The notes under the pieces were generated by a model. That model was not told where the DNA came from. It was given only the letters and a program-made list of their open reading frames with translations, and did not search any database. Shown here piece by piece: positions 35,071 through 46,446 of a DNA stretch of 64,000 nt. Source of the stretch: Echria macrotheca (taxonomy: Eukaryota > Ascomycota > Sordariomycetes > Sordariales > Schizotheciaceae); the NCBI GenBank assembly GCA_030411725.1, contig MU839843.1:310001-374000 (forward strand), given 5' to 3'. Every line of letters starts with the position of its first letter. The first letter of the stretch is position 1. A program made the position numbers and the translations under genes.

Positions 35071-35422
35071 GTGTTCGAGGTGTTGTTAATGCTCAGGCTC
35101 ACTCATTCTACTTATAGAATAGGTTCGCGAGACTTTTACTAACTCCCCCTAGAAATACCAAATCTTACAAGGCATACAGCCTATAGGCTGCAACCGCTTC
35201 GCCTTTGCTTCTCCGGAGAACTTCACACTGTCCTGTTAGCAGCGTGAGTTAACAGACCGGTGAGAGGTTCTCCGCCGAAGTAAAAGCGAAGCAATCGCAG
35301 CCTACAAACTATAAGCCTTATTAGCTTTAGTATCTCCGGGGGAAGTAGTCTAGCTCCCGCGAACCTACTCTACTTCCACAACTAAAACGAGTGTGCCTGA
35401 GCATTAGCAACACCTCGAACAC
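35071..35422. mobile_element. Fold-back (MITE-like) element
   Basis: The sequence from GTGTTCGAGGTGTTG at the left to CAACACCTCGAACAC at the right forms one long imperfect inverted repeat. Each arm is about 170 bp, meeting at CTGTTA...TAACAG near 35244. Matching blocks in the arms include AATGCTCAGG, AGGTTCGCG and TTCTCCG. Many of the mismatches I checked are C/T or G/A differences. No open frame is inside, so it is non-autonomous. I could not fix a target-site duplication. An alternative is an rRNA-like or structural RNA hairpin, but the terminal symmetry favours a transposon. Confidence 0.7.
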
Positions 35423-36063
35423 AATAACCCTGCAACGGATCCTCTCCCCCTCTTCCATCCCCGATTCCATCAGGTTATAAGACCGGCGCTGTCCGCCACA
35501 CAAGCCCTCGTTACGTTACGACACAAGAACCTCCGGTCAATTAAGAGAGCAGTCCTCTCTCCTCATTGTGCCAAGTCCTTGATTTCCATCACCCTTAAAT
35601 TCCACATGTTAACTGTCCACACAACAACAACATGGGAATTATCATCTCGAACGTTTCAAGACAACATCTTGAACTACCATCAAAAAGACACAGACCAATT
35701 TTTATCCCATCCAACCCATTTAACACCGTTAGTTACATCGATTACACAAAGACACATGTTATACAACTTCAACATTAAACCCGCTGTCTCAACACTCAGG
35801 TCTTCTCATACATAACCAAATCACCACCACCCCCCAAAACCAAAAACGACATATACAACACCCGACACGACCGTGTACAATACACAACCTCCCCCAATAA
35901 GGTACCACCAACGCAATGCTATGCTCTAAACATCAAAAGATGCATACGCAAAAAAGGTAACCAGTCCAAGGTATTATCCTTTTACCCGTCTATCCAAACC
36001 CAAGCATGACATGCTCCCATGCAATCCAGTCTACAGTTATTACCAAACCAAACCCAATTTCCT

Positions 36064-39000
36064 TCAAGGCATAACCCCCTGTCGCCACTTCTCCACCATA
36101 TCAACATGTCCACCCTGCCCATTCATCTGCATGGCCATCGGCATCGGCGCACCATAACCCTGGGGCGCAAAACCCATCTGCATCGGGCCGCCTGCATATT
36201 GGGCACCCACGGCGGGCATCGGCATACCGTACATCCCCGCGGCGGCGGGGGGAATAGCGCTCATCCGCTGCTGCTGCATGACGGCCGCACCGGCTCCAAA
36301 GCCCAAGCCGAGCCCGCCCGCTGCCGGATTACCTCCCGACCCGTCGTTGAACTTGCCGCCCATGTAGCCGCCTGTTCGGGCCCCGAAACTGGGCGTTGTG
36401 ATTGCCGTCGGCATCTGCGCACGTAGCGCTGCCATCTTCATGTCCTTGTCTCGCTGTGCCCTCATGGTCTCTGCTTCCAGTCTGAGGCGCTGCTCCTCAC
36501 GGGGGTCCATCCCGATTCGGGTCGCATCGGACGGGTGCGCACCAAGGACGTCGGCCATAGACAGACGGCGCGAAAGGCGGCTGGGTTCCATGTTACCGGT
36601 AGTGGGCATCAAAGTCATGGTGCGCGACTGCGTGACGGGAAGACCGGCGGCAGCCATCTCGCGCTCGCGGGCTTCCCTCTCGGCTTGAAGTCTGCGTCGG
36701 CGTTGACCTAGTGTCTCTTCCTCTTCCGGGACGTCACCTGGTGCTTTGCCTGTGTCGAGACCCTTGCCTTTGTCTGTTGCAGATGGACCATTTTCTTCTT
36801 CCGGGCCACCAAACTGGCTAAGGAGCTCAGACGAGAACATGCCGCTCACGGGCCGAGCGACCGGAAGTGGGTTCTCAGCAGCGAGACGAGCTTTGCGTGC
36901 GGCTAGTGTCTCGCCTTCGTCGTCATCGGCATCAGCTGCACCGTTGACAGAGCCTGCGCCGGGTGAGGGCATCGGAAGTGTGAGGCGGGACTGGGATCGA
37001 AGACCGAGGTTGCCATGGCTGCCATATGGAGAAATTCCGAGCTGGCTGATGCGCTGCTGCACCACGTCGAGGGTCGGAGGGACGAGTCCGCTCTGGCGAC
37101 CCTGCAGACGCTCGCGCCGGCGACTGAGAGGCTCGTTGTCCTCAAGCTCACGGCGCTCCATCAGACCCAGTGGTCGATGAACCTCGCTCATGACTGCGCT
37201 AATATCCATATTGCCGGGGCTGATTCCTTTTGCTTTTGCCACGGCGAGCATGCCGAGGGGAACGTCCTCATCATCGACCTCATCGTTATGGTCCTGGTTG
37301 GCGTTGGGGTCCTCCCATGCGAGGTTCACTCGTTTGCCTTTACGAGCTTTCCGCTCCACCTCGGCGACGGCGTCAAGCTCGAGGAGGGTGCTATGCATGC
37401 CATTGGTATAGGCATGGGCCATGGGACGTGTTCTCATCTTGTTGCGTTGCTTGCGCAGCTGGAGTTCGGCCAGGAGCGTAGTTGGTGGTCCTTGGTACAG
37501 TTCCTCCTCTTCTTCCTCCTCCTCTCCGCTCGACTCCTCATCGGTATCGGGATCCATTTCGTTTGGTGACAGCGGTTGGTCTTCTCCGACTGGTGAGGTC
37601 CCGTCGCGTCGAGCACCCTGCTCGCCATTAACAAGACCAACAGAGGTGCGGCCATCGTCGGCATCAAGATCTTGTGACTGCTTCCGTCGGCCGCCGAGGA
37701 GTGAGAAGTGGCTCGCACGCTTTTTAGGTTCGTGCACGGAGTCAGGGTGGAGGAGATCCGGGGTTGAATGAGATGCCATAACGGTCTTGCGATTGTTGGC
37801 CTTCTTTTTCTTCTTCTTTTCTGCACCATAAACCTCCGAGCCCAGTTTGCCGGCGAAGGCGTGGTCTGTAAATGCGCTGACAGGCGCGGTAGCAGAGGCG
37901 TCAAGAATGCTATCCAGAGTGGCCATAGCAGAGCCTCCCTTGATCTCAACCCTCGGGACCGTGGCAGGGAGGTCAAAGAACGCACTGGCACGCAGCTGGG
38001 GAGGCAATCCTTCCAATTGGGACGCCTGCGTCTGTCGCTTGTCAACCGGATCCGTTAGGCGCTGCGGCCGGCGAATTTCACGTGCCGCCGAAGTTGAGTC
38101 CACCGGTGCGAGGATTGTGCTGGTCTCAGATGGTTGTCTTGCGTGTGACGGCCTAGCTAGGACGCCATTCTCTCCCTGCTGATCGGGTATATGCGACATC
38201 CGGTCGGAGGTCAAAGACCGAGCACCAAGCCCATTCCCCATAAAGTCCATCATGGACGGCAGGTCATCACGACTTCCCCTCAAGCCTTCCATCGGGTCCG
38301 GCAGCCAGGTACGCGACTCACGAGACGCCTGTGGCATCACACTGAGTAGCTCAGAACGCCGCATATTTCTCGCAGCCGCCTTGGGTTTCTTCGACAGCTT
38401 CGGCGGAAGATTCAACATGGCCGGAACAGGAGCCGGGTAGTACAGCATCTGTTGCCCTGTCGACGGATCGAAATACGACTTCGGACGTGGCGGAGGTCGG
38501 CGGTCGCTGAGGAGCTCTGGCATCGGCGGGGGGACAAACCCGTCCGCATCCGGATCGCAGTGGACTCCGTCGAAATCACCAAATGCATTCTGGGCTTGCT
38601 CGTAAGTGGCATTGGAGGCCGCAGTCATGGGCCGCTCGTCACTCTGCGGCATTCCCCTTTGGTCGTACGCTGACTGGTCGTGCGGATCCTGAAGCTCAAA
38701 CCGAGGAGTAGCTTCATCCATGTCGTCTGAGAGCATCGGCTGTGACGCATTGGCGTGGTCGTCAAAGGCATCGGCGAACTGAGCTTCGATGTGTTGATAC
38801 GCGCTCGCCCGGATGGTGTCGTCGTCATCCAGGTCCATGCCGGTGGCAGCGGCTCGATCGGCTTCTTCGAATGCGCGGTGCGTGAGCGCCGTGGGATGCT
38901 CGAGCTCAGCAGCCTCGACATATGATAACTTGCTCGCAACGCTGCGAGTTGAACTCTTGCCGGGCCCATGGCGGGTTACGAAGGGAAACGCTTCGCCGGT

Positions 39001-40449
39001 GACCGTATCCGGCGTGTATCCTGTGCTCCCTGCATCCTCGGCGCCGTGACCGGGCACTCCGATGGAACTCGTCTTGCTGCCTGACCGCAAACGGACGGAA
39101 GCACCCGTCAATGAGGGATGGGGACTCATGATGTAGCCTCCCGGTGAGTATCCTCCTATCCGTGCCGCGCTGTTCAACCCCACGATAGAGCTCTGCCTGC
39201 TGACAATGGACAGCCGTGGCTGGCTAAACACAGAACCACTATCTGAGCTAGAGGTCTTCCTGCCGCTCACGCTACCAGCGAGAATCGACGACCGGCGGCT
39301 GTCACTTCGTTTGAGCTCGTTGTGTTCCTCACGGATGGCCTCTTCGATGGAGCTGGTCATAGAGAGCCGCTCAGCGGTAGCCTCGAGGGCAGCAATGTTG
39401 CCGAGGTAAGCACCCGAGCGCGAGCGCCTATTCGGGTCGGGGGTCGGGTGGGTTATTGTGAGACTGGCCGTCGACGAGGTGCGAACGATCGGGTGGTCGA
39501 GGGGTTCTGGAGGCAGCGCAAATTGGGGCGATCGAGGCGGGGAATTGTCCGAGTCGGATCGGATGAGAGTGGATGCGGGCGTCGCCGTGGAAAGAGCGAA
39601 GTCGACAGAGACTGTCGTGGACGGAACGAGCGGGTTTGCAGCGTCAGCAATTGTGTTCCCCAGCCCCGATGCAGCCTTCGGACCAGTGTTTTCGTCCCTG
39701 GGTGAATTTTGGGCCGCAACGGACGACTCGGGGGGCGCAGGGTGGGCGCCAACGACGTTTCGAGTTGCTGCTGCAGAGAACGGGGGCGATGGAGACACTG
39801 CAGGCGACGGCCCGGGGTTCCTTGTGGACTCACGATCTAGTGCTGGCGAGCGCGACGGCGACGGAGACAACGAGGGCGAAACCGTCGACGGCGGCGACAC
39901 GAGGCCCGTATCGGGATGGCGATGGCCGCTGGCAGTGGTTTTCGTCGGTACGAGATGGTACCCGGTCGCGGCCCTGGCAGCTTGCAGCGCCTCAAACGAT
40001 TGGACCATTGCGCTGACGATTGTTGCGCCTGTTGCTGGGCCTTGGCCCGGGGCCGTGCTGCTGCTGCCCCCAGGCCCTCGGCCGGCCAAAACACTGCCAG
40101 CGCGCATTCTCGTCTGTTTTTCAGCTCCTGGGGCCCGCAGCAACCCTGCCCGTTCCAGCACGGCCGCCGTCTCCTTTTCCTCATTTCCGGCATCCGCCCC
40201 GAACCCGTCGTCGTCGGCATTCTCCGACATGCCGAAGTCGCTGCCCTCCATCGAGAGCGGCGTGAATGTCTGTTCTGCCAGCGTGAGGTAGTTCGAAGGT
40301 GTTGGAGACGGGAGGGGCGAGGCCGTGCCTGTCGCTGTTGTCGATCGAGAGCGTGCGGTCGAGGTTGGTGATAGCGGAGAGATGGGGCCTTCGAGCTCTT
40401 GACCATTGTCGGTGTCGGGACCCAGCAGGGGCCTGTATCTCACCGCCAT
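36064..40449 (-). CDS. Large, mostly disordered protein of unknown function
   Basis: Single exon, 1461 aa, starting MAVRYRPLLGPDTD. I do not recognise it. It is Ser/Pro/Thr-rich through about residue 550, with a segment RRSRSGAYLGNIAALEATAE and basic Ser sites (RRSSILAGS, SIVSRQSSIVGL) that look like phosphorylation targets. Further on come a lysine run (KKKKKKANNRK), an acidic run (SSGEEEEEEEELYQ), and short conserved-looking helices (TTLLAELQLRKQRNKM, TLGQRRRRLQAEREARERE). The C-terminus is Gly/Met/Gln-rich (GMYGMPMPAVGAQYAGGPMQ). Such a layout suits a scaffold or cortical/regulatory protein. That is a guess from composition only. The absence of introns over 4.4 kb and the unbroken frame show it is a real gene. 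Confidence 0.85.
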   Translation of the reverse strand: MAVRYRPLLGPDTDNGQELEGPISPLSPTSTARSRSTTATGTASPLPSPTPSNYLTLAEQTFTPLSMEGSDFGMSENADDDGFGADAGNEEKETAAVLERAGLLRAPGAEKQTRMRAGSVLAGRGPGGSSSTAPGQGPATGATIVSAMVQSFEALQAARAATGYHLVPTKTTASGHRHPDTGLVSPPSTVSPSLSPSPSRSPALDRESTRNPGPSPAVSPSPPFSAAATRNVVGAHPAPPESSVAAQNSPRDENTGPKAASGLGNTIADAANPLVPSTTVSVDFALSTATPASTLIRSDSDNSPPRSPQFALPPEPLDHPIVRTSSTASLTITHPTPDPNRRSRSGAYLGNIAALEATAERLSMTSSIEEAIREEHNELKRSDSRRSSILAGSVSGRKTSSSDSGSVFSQPRLSIVSRQSSIVGLNSAARIGGYSPGGYIMSPHPSLTGASVRLRSGSKTSSIGVPGHGAEDAGSTGYTPDTVTGEAFPFVTRHGPGKSSTRSVASKLSYVEAAELEHPTALTHRAFEEADRAAATGMDLDDDDTIRASAYQHIEAQFADAFDDHANASQPMLSDDMDEATPRFELQDPHDQSAYDQRGMPQSDERPMTAASNATYEQAQNAFGDFDGVHCDPDADGFVPPPMPELLSDRRPPPRPKSYFDPSTGQQMLYYPAPVPAMLNLPPKLSKKPKAAARNMRRSELLSVMPQASRESRTWLPDPMEGLRGSRDDLPSMMDFMGNGLGARSLTSDRMSHIPDQQGENGVLARPSHARQPSETSTILAPVDSTSAAREIRRPQRLTDPVDKRQTQASQLEGLPPQLRASAFFDLPATVPRVEIKGGSAMATLDSILDASATAPVSAFTDHAFAGKLGSEVYGAEKKKKKKANNRKTVMASHSTPDLLHPDSVHEPKKRASHFSLLGGRRKQSQDLDADDGRTSVGLVNGEQGARRDGTSPVGEDQPLSPNEMDPDTDEESSGEEEEEEEELYQGPPTTLLAELQLRKQRNKMRTRPMAHAYTNGMHSTLLELDAVAEVERKARKGKRVNLAWEDPNANQDHNDEVDDEDVPLGMLAVAKAKGISPGNMDISAVMSEVHRPLGLMERRELEDNEPLSRRRERLQGRQSGLVPPTLDVVQQRISQLGISPYGSHGNLGLRSQSRLTLPMPSPGAGSVNGAADADDDEGETLAARKARLAAENPLPVARPVSGMFSSELLSQFGGPEEENGPSATDKGKGLDTGKAPGDVPEEEETLGQRRRRLQAEREAREREMAAAGLPVTQSRTMTLMPTTGNMEPSRLSRRLSMADVLGAHPSDATRIGMDPREEQRLRLEAETMRAQRDKDMKMAALRAQMPTAITTPSFGARTGGYMGGKFNDGSGGNPAAGGLGLGFGAGAAVMQQQRMSAIPPAAAGMYGMPMPAVGAQYAGGPMQMGFAPQGYGAPMPMAMQMNGQGGHVDMVEKWRQGVMP

Positions 40450-43400
40450 GTTCGCGGCGTGGTGCTGCTACTGCAGCGTCTTCTGTATTCAACCTTCTTC
40501 GTCTCCTCCCGGCACGGGTTTGCGTTGGTGCCACGCGTGGTATCTCGCATCCAGTCGTCGATCGCCACTCGGGGAGGGTTCGGTCTAGTGCAATGTATGC
40601 TTCGGTGGCCGGCGCTGCAAGACATGGGACGACGGAATTAACGTCGAGCAGATATCGGGGCCGCAAGTAACGCGTGGGAATGGGCGAGGGAGGAGGCGGT
40701 CGTCGGCGCAGTCGATGCTGGCTGGCGTGGGTCGAGGTGCAGCTCGTGTGCGTTCCAATCGGTCGTAGCAAGCGATAAACCCGCAGGTGATGGCTAGGCT
40801 AGGGATGTAGGGTAGTCCAAGGGTCAAACGGGGAGAAAATAATGTCAAAAAAGTCGACGACAAAAGAAACCAGGAACAGCAACCATCGGACCTGTGGGGA
40901 GCAAGTCCGGCAGATATGTGAATCGAGGCGTGATAGGGTCGGCGAGGGGCCAGGGAAAATTGTACCGAAAAGCAAAGTGGGCTGAATTGGCCAGGAACCG
41001 GGCAGGCGCACAGCGCAGGTGCCAGGGAACGGACAGTACCGACCCGGCCAACAGATAACGTTAGTTTGCGGCCCCAGATGCAATCAACTTGTCGCCATTC
41101 TTTTTAATCTCTGATCTATTCCCACAGCCATCCCGGCTCCTACCCGAACTGCCTTGACGTGTGGGCGGAATGGGGCACAGTTGCACCACAGCACCACAGC
41201 ACCGTCGTCCATTGCTTCTCTGACATCTGGGCATCTGCACCCTGGGGTTCCTGTCCCGGACAGCTTGGCTTATCTCTACGGTTCTGCGGTGTGACGATGA
41301 TCAACTGTGCGAGGGCCCCGTCCCAGTAACAAGCTGAGACGGTTCCTCGCCGTGTTTTTCTTTTTCAGTCAGACTGCCCGCGTTGCCCGGACCTGGACTC
41401 AGCGCCAGACCAGGGCGCCCCCGCGTCGAGATCGATAACCAAGACCGCGGCGACCTGGACACTGATAAAGAGATTTGTTTACCGCCGACCGGCTGCTCCT
41501 GAACGGGAGCCGTGGATTTAAACTTTCAGCCGGCCAAATAGGGCAAGTTGAGGCAAGCTTATCGGACCGCCTGCAGGTGGCTTGCTGGCTGTGTCGACCA
41601 GTGATAGTTACAGGGCAGATTTGATCCATTGGCTTGCGCTTGGCACAGGGTGCGGCCCGGACGGTTTCGTGACACCCCATCGTCCACGACGACACAACCC
41701 ACAGCAACAACCAAGTTACACCGCGGTCAATGACTCTTCTGACGTCGGTTGCGACCCAAGACCTAACGGTCCCGCTTCGGCCGTTGACATCCGGCCAAGC
41801 CAGCAAAATGCAACAGAAGGATTGCAGAGCCATGAAGCCATGCGCTTTCGAAGCGTTCGTCTGTGCGCCTGGCAGGCCATGCGGAAAGCCTCGTCGTCAT
41901 CCGGCACGCGACCTCGTCGATTTCCGGGAAAGGTCCGGCCGTCCGCACCACGAACCCCTGCGGTGCCCACTTCGGCACCGTTGAACGACACACGAAAACC
42001 CGTCGTGCCCGAGAAGCGGATGCTGTCTGCTCGTCATGCTTACCAAACCACGACCTCCTCTGGTTGGCAAGAAACCCCTCGTTTTTCCCCGGATTTCGTC
42101 TCTTCACCACGTTTCTCCTGCCAGGGACAAGACTGGTGAGTGCGACACATCCGAGCGTGTCTCATGGGCGGTTTCAATTGACCACCTGGTCATCCATGAG
42201 GAAATCTCCACCGCTGCAATTGATCAAGAACCGTGGGAGCGCAAAGCATGGATTGCAACCTTTCCAGATTTCGACCCTTCCGACGGCAATTGGATAACCG
42301 GGGGATAACGATTGGGTTGACTTCGCATCGTGACCCGTTCGCGCCATCCTCCGCCACAACATAGATTGACCCCAAGCTGCGCCCAGCACCGCAGCCCTCC
42401 GTTCATCCCATCTCAATCACCGGTCGGCACATTGCTGTCTCGGCACACACATGATCGATCCCAATTACCGCATTCGCGATGTCGTGCAAAAAGGATGAAG
42501 GATCGTCGGGCTTATCGTGTGCGACCTCCTGCTAGGGTTAGGGTCCTTGATCCTCAGATGAGCCCGCATTTATCCTCCTGTCGACGGTCTCGCCTGCGCA
42601 ACCAAGACCGATTACCCTTATGCCGCCAGTGGGATGACGGGACAGCTGCCAATGGGGAGACGCTGCACACGCGTTCAAACGTTGTTTACACAGGCAAAGA
42701 AGAGGCGGCCCAACGCGTTTGCACTTCAACAATGCAGGCTCACAGCTTGCTCACCTGTTCAGGGGCCCGGTTGGACGAAACGAAAACCGCTATGCTGGGT
42801 CGCCATGTTCGCGGGGAATTCGCGCGGGTAAATAGCCGTCCCCACAAGTTCCCGTTTTCCCCGAGACCCTTGAGGATGCAATGCTTCGTCTTCCAGGCAC
42901 CGGTCTTGGCTCATATAAAACTCTACGGCACCGCTATATTAATCTCAGCCCAGTGCTGCTGTGGATCATGAGACAGAGTGCAACATGAGTGGATCAGAGA
43001 CATATATCTCGAGTCCTTGGTGCTCTTGCCTAGCGTCATGTATAGTCTTGTGTGGCACGTTACTAGCCTTGTCTGAGTCTGCCACAGGAACTCTGGCCTG
43101 ACATCTCGGGAGTCTCCTCGGAAGAAACGGCCTAGTGATGCATGCATCTAGTAGGCCAGTTCGACAGGACAATACCGGTAATAAATGACGCCAAGGGCGG
43201 GGGATACGATGTATGACCATCTGCGCCGTGCCGACACCTGCACTGTCGGGCTCGGCTTAGGCTGCCTTTCCCGCTGCCATCGGCAGAGATGATGGTTTCT
43301 AGTCGTCATGTTGCAGCTGCGGTGATGGCATGACTTGTATGCAAATGAGGGACATGATCAAAACTGTCGGTAGTTGTCTGCAAGTCGTCATGCTGACTCG

Positions 43401-44458
43401 GATGAGTTCTGTTTCAGGTACAGACAACCCCCTATTCTTCTCACCGGGCCCTCAACTCTAGATGGCTTTGGTCAACGGGTAGATAACAGTGTCTCTATGT
43501 GATTGTTTGATCTCGCCCTATGAAATACCCCAGAACACTGGCTTGGGGTGCACAAGACGATGGTTCATCTCCGTCGGAACTTTCCGCCAAGCTGGGGTTC
43601 CTTCCCGCCGTCAATGGCGCCTCGCCATGCTCATCACCTACGCGAATGACACGACATCATATTGATAGGTATGCAAGCTGACCGGATCTCCGGCACATTA
43701 TATGCGTGTCGATAGTGCTGCTCACCTCAGATGTATTCCTCGCGGCTATGTATCCTCCACCGCGGCCGCTCTTGAAGATTACTAACCGCTATATTTCGAG
43801 AAGGGGGCAGCAGAGATTGTGATATATTCAGAACATAATCATCACCTACTCGGTTAGAGGTGACGGTGTGGGCGTTTTGGTTGAGAAACCACAAAAGAGG
43901 AGCTCAAGGTCACCTAGGTTGTTCCAGAGAGATACGAGGCGGCGTTCTTCGTTTCACAAGTCCTATACGTGTCCATTTCTTGCGCATGAGTGTCTATCAG
44001 AAGTTGGAGAGTGTACCTGTGCAATTACTAAGCTGGTTCTGGCCGGAAATGAATGGGCAGCCAGTCGTTCCGAAAGTGTATGCATCGTACTTCAAGCCGT
44101 GTCCACCATCAGCCGGGTGATTTTCACTGTCTGCTAGACACGATATTTCCCTTGAGTCATGCAACAATCAACAAAGACTCTCAATTTTTAGTTTCTGAGA
44201 GCGCTGTCGTGTAACAACTGAATTATGAGAAAAAAGTACAAAAGAGAGGATTACAAAAGAGTGTAGGGGAGTACAAAAGATTGTGTAAGTCAACAGCCCG
44301 CCTCACCAGAGCGAGGCGAACTCCAAACGAAGGACAACATTCCAACAACCAAGCCGATCTCCCACGGGCATTCCATGTTGCCATGCCATGCCTCGCCAGC
44401 CATCACCAACCAGTACTTTCCCACCGTCCAGCTGCTAGTCAATTTGGAACTTGAACTC
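40450..44458. other. 4-kb region without a firm gene
   Basis: Frames on both strands are short and overlapping, with no family signature. The 40450-41400 part should be the promoter of the 1461-residue protein gene. A telomere-like GGGTTAGGG occurs once near 42535. Three TACAAAAGA(G/T) copies lie at about 44235-44281. Confidence 0.4.
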
Positions 44459-44944
44459 TCACTTCTTCTGCCTCTCAGTCGCACCCGCGCATCCGCCAAG
44501 GCAAGCCGAGTACGTGAGCGGCTCGTTAACCAGTGGCTTGCAGACCTCAGCGCATTGATCCGATTCCTTCTCGAACACTACCGTTCCGTCAGGCAGGAAA
44601 CGAGGACTCTTGTGAGCCTCCCCGCCGTCGGGCCCTTCCAAGGCAGCGCAGCCCGCGAGGCAAGCGGCGTATGCAATGGGGTTCAGGAGAAGGGGCGCGC
44701 ATGCCGCAATGCAAATAGTCTGGGGTGTGTGAATCATGATGTGTTAGTCCTATCGTTTTACTGATAGATTAGGATGCGAATGAGGAGGCGAGAGCTTACG
44801 GCGCCTGGACCCTACGATTTGTTGACGGTAGTTAGCTAACGTTCTTGCTGTATCGGGTGGGTAGGGTTGAGACTTAACTACAGCGAGGACAGCACCTGCA
44901 CGGTAGACACCGGCAGCAAGGATGAGGACAGACGAGACCTTCAT
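44459..44944 (-). CDS. Small cysteine-rich secreted protein with a duplicated Cys motif
   Basis: Exons 44879-44944, 44800-44811 (12 bp) and 44459-44719 give 112 aa. The introns are 67 and 80 bp; the microexon encodes only Gly-Pro-Gly-Ala and sits between consensus TAG and GTAAGC sites. The first 19 or so residues are a signal peptide (MKVSSVLILAAGVYRAGAV). The mature part has eight Cys in two copies of a unit of the form C-x3-C-...-Y-x-A-C-L-x-G-C: CIAACAPLLLNPIAYAACLA then GC, and CAEVCKPLVNEPLTYSACLG then GC. The linker between them is charged (KSPRFLPDGTVVFEKES). It ends in a basic tail. Size, secretion and Cys content fit an effector-like or surface protein. No known family is recognised. 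Exon 1 has a weak GTTAAG donor, so the 5' structure is less sure than exon 3. Confidence 0.72.
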
Positions 44945-46446
44945 TGTTGTTGTGATGGAGGGTTGACGAGATCGAGTGTGATTGTAGTTGGGGAAGTGTG
45001 ATTTTGGTTGGATTTAGTGTTAGGGAGCCGAGGAACTGAGTGTGTGACGATGATTGTTGGGATTGGCTTTCAAGTTCGTCGTCAAGAACCGGGATACTTA
45101 TACACATTGGATCCTCACACAGCCAGGTACTCCATGTGCTCAGTGATTATTTGCTTTTTTCAAGGGACCTTGGATTACTGGACTGTCAATATCCACGTAC
45201 TTGGTTCAAGCGACCTGTGTTAACATCGTCAACGCAAGTCATAAGGGGCTCAGCTGCGTTCGAGACACCCACTAAACCACTTTCTATCCAATGATGCCAC
45301 CGATCACACAGAGAAAACCAACTGAGACGCCATTTCCACCAGGAGTTCGCCACCGAGACCGCGTTAAATGTGTGTATTAATTTTCAGTTCACCGATCGGG
45401 CTTCGTTCTTCAGCTGAGGGCAATGTCATCTAGGCTGGAATAGGCACCGAACGCATCCACACCGCCCGCCTTGTGCAAAGCCTGAAGGCCGAGCGGCTCC
45501 ATTCGAGTACCAAGTGCTTGTTCACCGGCCTTCGAGGCACCGCATGCCACTTATCAGCGTCACAGTTCAGCTCGCTCGCCCCAATGTAGCCCTTCCGGAG
45601 ATGTGTCCGAATCCCAGTTCACCTCCAGGACGGCCCGTTCCGCGTCCACGGGGAAGCAGCCGAGGCTGGAAGCGTTAATATCCGAAATTTTGCTCACGTT
45701 GAGTTAGCGCGTCAAGGTTCCAGCTGCAGTGGCTGGAAGCTAGAGCTTCCAGCCGCTCGCTAAACGGTCCACGCATTACGCGGCAGTCAACAAGGTATGT
45801 ATCTGCTTCTTTTGTGGTTGGTAGCTCAGCCGTCGCAGTTTGAAGTGAGACCATCATGGTCTGGACCTCAGACGGCCATATCCAAAGGAGGAAACGGAAG
45901 AATTTCCCATCTGGGACGTAGTCACCACGACCGGGAGGGTTTGTCCAGGTACGTATCAGTGGCCTCATCCAGTGCGTCCTCGTGACCGTCAGGAAACTCG
46001 CGAATTGTGCCTCTTCGTGGCTTTTGGCTGTGTCCCAGTGTCTGAGATGGGAAAATGGACATCGTTACGACCGATCTATTGCATTAGAATCACCTAGCCG
46101 TGTGATGGCCCTGATGGGGCTTTCTCCCAAAGCGCTCTCACCCAAATCTTCCGCCTTCCGGGGAAATGAGCGCTTGATGGAGCTCTCTCTCATCCGCGCC
46201 ATGAGCGGGCCATGGCGGGGACGAGTCCGGACCTTCTCGGATCTTCCTCTCAAGCTCGTGCTTGGAGTCACAGTTGGCGCTCGGCGGTCTGCCTCATTCG
46301 ATCTCCGTTAAAGTCAAGCTTCGGCCCATCACAACAGAAATTTTCCGTCCATCAACCACACTTACAACACACTCATTCAAACTCCATTGCAATCATTCGA
46401 CTAATAGAGAATCTATATGAACCCATCCGAACGAACAGACAAATGG
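44945..46446. other. Intergenic region
   Basis: About 1.5 kb between two minus-strand genes, with no gene recognised. It should contain the promoter of the cysteine-rich protein gene next to 44944. Confidence 0.4.

Larger units (their letters stand above)
34557..36063. other. Intergenic region with tandem repeat and fold-back element
   Basis: About 1.5 kb between the convergent UTP5-like gene and the large unknown gene. It contains a 14-bp tandem repeat (34890-34942) and a fold-back element (35071-35422), listed separately. The rest is A+T-richer and C+A-rich near 35800-35900, with no gene. Confidence 0.5.

Noticed and set aside
42530..42545. Telomere-like GGGTTAGGG
   Set aside because: A single copy in ordinary flanking sequence; too short to suggest a chromosome end or fusion.
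41399..42971. Several open frames of 90-210 codons on both strands
   Set aside because: They overlap one another, lack splice-consistent extensions and show no domain.
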